DNA of 64,000 bases from JAEXOD01 sp964652025 (GTDB taxonomy: Bacteria > Bacteroidota > Ignavibacteria > Ignavibacteriales > Melioribacteraceae): NCBI GenBank assembly GCA_964652025.1, contig CAZYZX010000003.1:248001-312000 (forward strand), in the 5' to 3' direction. The notes under the pieces were generated by a model. The model had not been told where the DNA came from and ran no database searches. It was given only the letters and a program-made list of their open reading frames with translations. The position numbers and the translations under genes were made by a program. This document shows, piece by piece, positions 61,025 to 64,000 of the stretch; position 1 is the stretch's first letter, and every line of letters starts with the position of its first letter.

Positions 61025-62596
61025 CTAAACTAATTCTTCAACACTATTTTCTTTGCTAATAGTAAACTTATATTTTTCGTATTGATTTACTGCATTTAAG
61101 TAAGCATAAGCCCCTGCTTCTATAACATCAGTAGAAACTCCTCTTCCGTAATAAATTTTATCCCTAATTTTAACGCGCAAAGTTACTTCTCCCATTGCTT
61201 CTCTTCCTGCGGTTACAGAACGAACTTGATACGATTCTAAATGTGTATCTACATTTAATGCGCGGTTTATTGCATTAAAAACAGCATCAACGGCTCCATC
61301 ACCTGTGGCACTATCTGAATATATTTTTTCGTGATTTTTAATTTTAACTGTTGCTGTGGGTATTGTTAAAGTTCCACTACTTATATTAAGATACTCTAAA
61401 GTATAAACATCATCAAACTTAGAATATTTATCCCCCATCAAACTTCTTAAATCTTCATCATACACTTCTTTTTTCTTATCTGCTAATTTTGTAAACTCTT
61501 CGTAAATTTTTTGCAACTCGCTTTCGGTAAGGGTGTAGCCTAATTCTGTTAAACGGACTTTTAACCCATGTCTTCCACTATGGCGCCCTAAAACAATTTT
61601 AGTTTTGGGAACTCCAACATCTTCGGGCTTCATTATTTCGTATGTTTCTCTATTTTTTAACATACCATCTTGGTGTATTCCGCTTTCGTGCGCAAATGCG
61701 TTATCTCCAACTATTGCTTTATTTGGTTGTACAATTATTCCAGAAAATGAGGAAACCATTTTACTTGTATTATAAATTTCCTTTGTGTTAATACCTGTAT
61801 AAAAATTAAAAATATCTTTCCTTACATTAAGCGCCATAACAATTTCTTCTAATGCTGCATTACCGGCTCGTTCACCAATTCCATTTATTGTGCATTCAAC
61901 TTGCCTTGCACCGTTTGCAATGCCAGCAAGTGAGTTACACACAGCTAAACCTAAATCGTTATGGCAATGCACGCTAATTATTGCTTTTTCTATATTTTTA
62001 ACGCGCCTTTTTAATTCTGCTATTTTAGCACCAAACTCTTCGGGCATAGTGTAACCGGTTGTATCTGGAATATTTACAGTGGTTGCACCTGCCTCTATTG
62101 CTGCTTCTATTACTTCTGCCAAATAGCCTATATCGGTGCGCCCTGCATCTTCAGCAGAAAACTCTACATCTGCGCAAAAAGTTTTTGCATAAGCAACCAT
62201 ATCATAGGACATTTTAAGCACCGTTTTTCGTTTTTCTTCTAACGTAGTGCCATATCTGCTGCTGCCAAATTTGCCAATAATATGATAATCTGATGTACTA
62301 GAAAAAGTATGTATTCTTTTTTTATAAGCATTTTTAATGGCATTATAAGCTGCTAAAATATCTTCCTCTTTAGCTCTGCTTAATGCAGCAACAACAACTT
62401 TAACTTCGTCAGAAATTCTTTGCACTGCTTCAAATTGTGCAGGAGATGAAACAGGAAAGCCCGCTTCAATTACATCCACGCCTAATTTTTCAAGTTGTTT
62501 TGCAATTTCTACTTTTTCGAATACATTAAGTGATGCACCCGGTGACTGCTCGCCATCTCGTAATGTTGTATCAAATATTATGATCCTATTTTCCAT
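61025..62596 (-). CDS. leuA: 2-isopropylmalate synthase
   Basis: 523 residues. The DRE-TIM barrel starts FDTTLRDGEQSPGASLN, with HCHNDLGLAVCNSLAG and NGIGERAGNAALEEIVMAL. The linker GRHSGRHGLKVRL and the C-terminal LeuA regulatory domain (about 390-510) mean leucine feedback inhibition is expected. It condenses acetyl-CoA with 2-oxoisovalerate, the committed step. It lies 8 bases after leuB. Confidence 0.96.
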   Translation of the reverse strand: MENRIIIFDTTLRDGEQSPGASLNVFEKVEIAKQLEKLGVDVIEAGFPVSSPAQFEAVQRISDEVKVVVAALSRAKEEDILAAYNAIKNAYKKRIHTFSSTSDYHIIGKFGSSRYGTTLEEKRKTVLKMSYDMVAYAKTFCADVEFSAEDAGRTDIGYLAEVIEAAIEAGATTVNIPDTTGYTMPEEFGAKIAELKRRVKNIEKAIISVHCHNDLGLAVCNSLAGIANGARQVECTINGIGERAGNAALEEIVMALNVRKDIFNFYTGINTKEIYNTSKMVSSFSGIIVQPNKAIVGDNAFAHESGIHQDGMLKNRETYEIMKPEDVGVPKTKIVLGRHSGRHGLKVRLTELGYTLTESELQKIYEEFTKLADKKKEVYDEDLRSLMGDKYSKFDDVYTLEYLNISSGTLTIPTATVKIKNHEKIYSDSATGDGAVDAVFNAINRALNVDTHLESYQVRSVTAGREAMGEVTLRVKIRDKIYYGRGVSTDVIEAGAYAYLNAVNQYEKYKFTISKENSVEELV

Positions 62597-62604
62597 ATTT
62601 CCTC

Positions 62605-63669
62605 TTATTTTTTCCTAATCTTTTCAGCTATCTTTTCGCACATCTCTTGCGTTCCAATTATTTTATCATCCTTATCAGCAATATCTACCGTTCTATATCC
62701 CTCGTTTAATAACTCTTCCACACTTGCTTCTATTACTTCGCTTGCACTATCTAAATTAAAAGTGTATTTCATCATCATCGCAACAGATAGCACCGTTCCT
62801 ATAGGATTAGCTATATCTTTTCCTGCAATATCGGGAGCGCTACCATGTATTGGTTCATATAAGGAGTATTTATTCCCCATGCTGGCAGAAGGTAACATCC
62901 CTAAACTTCCGGTAATAATCCCCGCTAAATCGCTTAAAATATCCCCAAATAAATTGCTTGTTAAAATAACGTCAAACTGCTTTGGATTTTTTACTATTTG
63001 CATAGCCGCATTATCAACATACATATCTGTTACAGATATTTCCGCATAACTTTTTGCTTGTTTATGAACAATATTTCTCCAAAATTTAGATACTTCTAAC
63101 ACATTAGCTTTATCTACAGATACAATTTGCTTTTTCCTTTTAAGAGCAATTTTTGCAGCAATATCAAAAATTCTTTCAACTTCATAATCATAATAAAGCA
63201 TAGTATTATAAGCTTTATTTGCGTCTTCTCCCCTTGGTGTGCCAAAATAAATACCACCAGTAAGCTCGCGCACAACCACAAAATCTGTATATGCAACAAC
63301 ATCATTTTTTAAAGTTGACGCATTTAATAAACAGTTAAAAACTTTTGCTGGGCGAATATTTGCAAATAAACCTAATTCCTTACGTAAAGAAAGTAACCCC
63401 GTTTCAGGTCTTAAATGTGCAGGTAAGCTATCCCACTTATAGCCGCCTACCGCCCCAAGAAGCACGGCATCACTGCTTTTGCACTCTGCAAGCACTTCTT
63501 GGGTAAGCGGGCTGCCATACATATCAATCGCATCTCCACCAAACTTCTGTTCTACTAAATCTATTTTTAAATTAAATAAATTGCTAACGGCATTTAATAC
63601 TTTTACCGAACCTAATACTATTTCCTTACCTATTCCATCACCTGGTAAAAGTACTATTTTATAACTCAT
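62605..63669 (-). CDS. leuB: 3-isopropylmalate dehydrogenase
   Basis: 354 residues, NAD-dependent isocitrate/isopropylmalate dehydrogenase fold. LLPGDGIGKEIV at the N-terminus, the substrate arginines in LRKELGLFANIRPAK and VVRELTGGIYFG, and NLFGDILSDLAGIITGSLGMLPSAS plus YEPIHGSAPDIAGKDIANP are all present. It oxidises 3-isopropylmalate to the ketoacid precursor of leucine. Its ATG overlaps the ilvC stop (ATGA). Confidence 0.96.
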   Translation of the reverse strand: MSYKIVLLPGDGIGKEIVLGSVKVLNAVSNLFNLKIDLVEQKFGGDAIDMYGSPLTQEVLAECKSSDAVLLGAVGGYKWDSLPAHLRPETGLLSLRKELGLFANIRPAKVFNCLLNASTLKNDVVAYTDFVVVRELTGGIYFGTPRGEDANKAYNTMLYYDYEVERIFDIAAKIALKRKKQIVSVDKANVLEVSKFWRNIVHKQAKSYAEISVTDMYVDNAAMQIVKNPKQFDVILTSNLFGDILSDLAGIITGSLGMLPSASMGNKYSLYEPIHGSAPDIAGKDIANPIGTVLSVAMMMKYTFNLDSASEVIEASVEELLNEGYRTVDIADKDDKIIGTQEMCEKIAEKIRKK

Positions 63670-64000
63670 ACTCCAACCTCTTCCTTTGGATTTTTCTTTT
63701 TTAACCAGCTCATCATAGAACGCAGTTTAGAGCCAACAACTTCTATAATATGCTCTTTATTTTCTTTACGTAACTGTTCCATGTTTTTTAAGCCTGTTTC
63801 GTTTTCCTTTTTCCATTCCTCCGCAAAGCTACCATCTTGTATTTCTGTTAATATTTTTTTCATCTCTTTTTTAGTTTCTTCGGTAATAATTCTTTTTCCG
63901 CGTGTCATACCACCATACTCTGCAGTATCACTAACCGAGTAGTTCATTCTGCTTAGTCCTCCTTCGTAGTAAAGGTCTACAATTAGTTTTAGCTCGTGCA
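63666..64000 (-). CDS. ilvC: Ketol-acid reductoisomerase (C-terminal part; 5' end outside window)
   Basis: The visible C-terminal 111 codons read (H)ELKLIVDLYYEGGLSRMNYSVSDTAEYG and continue to the stop, matching the knotted C-terminal domain of IlvC with its conserved Glu residues in ELKLIVDL and EGG. IlvC makes dihydroxy acids in valine and isoleucine synthesis. It precedes leuB with an ATGA overlap, so the operon starts further right, outside the window. Confidence 0.95.
   Translation of the reverse strand, partial: HELKLIVDLYYEGGLSRMNYSVSDTAEYGGMTRGKRIITEETKKEMKKILTEIQDGSFAEEWKKENETGLKNMEQLRKENKEHIIEVVGSKLRSMMSWLKKKNPKEEVGV

Overview
The window is very AT-rich (roughly 30% G+C by eye), densely coded and bacterial. 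Several traits point to the FCB group, most likely Ignavibacteria (Ignavibacteriota) or a close relative. The secreted glycosidase at 51968-53635 ends in a type IX secretion (T9SS) sorting domain with the YQNYPNPFNPTTK-type motif common in that lineage. IspG is the long, inserted form. There are TonB-receptor-type and DUF5916-type outer-membrane barrels, an ECF sigma/DUF4252 locus, and many genes without a clear Shine-Dalgarno sequence. This placement is inference; there is no rRNA in the window.

Layout. 1-4080: end of a TonB-dependent-receptor-like barrel, an OmpA protein with calcium-binding-type repeats, tRNA-Ser(UGA), and a secreted-protein gene interrupted by one stop codon in its signal peptide. 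4088-9340: a complete type I restriction-modification operon (hsdM-hsdS-hsdR) with a half-size specificity subunit; a cysteine-containing conserved protein lies upstream. 10436-14291: aspS, a repeat-rich surface protein and a short-chain dehydrogenase. 14275-18520: operon of ferredoxin, geranylgeranyl-reductase-like flavoprotein, soluble PAS histidine kinase and NtrC-type regulator. 18691-23641: DUF5916 barrel and the ammonifying nitrite reductase nrfHA. 23793-30818: TetR regulator plus a six-gene ABC-2 exporter (HlyD, NBD, TolC, NBD, two permeases). 30883-33781: RseC-like protein, then an ECF sigma factor/putative anti-sigma/DUF4252 operon and a barrel protein. 33800-40462: aroK-aroB-GHL10 operon, queD, a degenerate beta-lactamase-fold protein, and an M15 peptidase/CDF exporter pair. 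40593-51801: typA, rfbA, an ABC-F protein, a GH13 amylase, an AI-2E-family protein, a HEAT-like secreted protein and a pair of M16 peptidases. 51968-58158: T9SS-exported phosphodiester glycosidase, DJ-1/PfpI protein, ispG, nif3-like gene and a zinc-ribbon coiled-coil protein. 58186-64000: branched-chain amino acid operon ilvC-leuB-leuA-leuC-leuD-ilvE.

Most of this is core metabolism and envelope biology, and I do not see a clear-cut new defence or mobile system. The observations I find most worth checking are these: (i) an ECF-type promoter motif, TGTAAC-N16-CGTC, upstream of the sigma-factor gene itself and, at identical spacing, upstream of the surface-repeat gene, with a one-mismatch copy upstream of the HEAT-like gene, suggesting a small envelope regulon; (ii) an exporter whose two ATPases look like the two halves of a YbhF-type protein separated by a tolC gene, with the degenerate elements of both falling in one composite ATP site; (iii) a 21-codon mini-ORF followed by a terminator directly in front of the nif3-like gene; (iv) the ferredoxin/reductase/two-component operon; and (v) the single in-frame stop in an otherwise intact secreted-protein gene.
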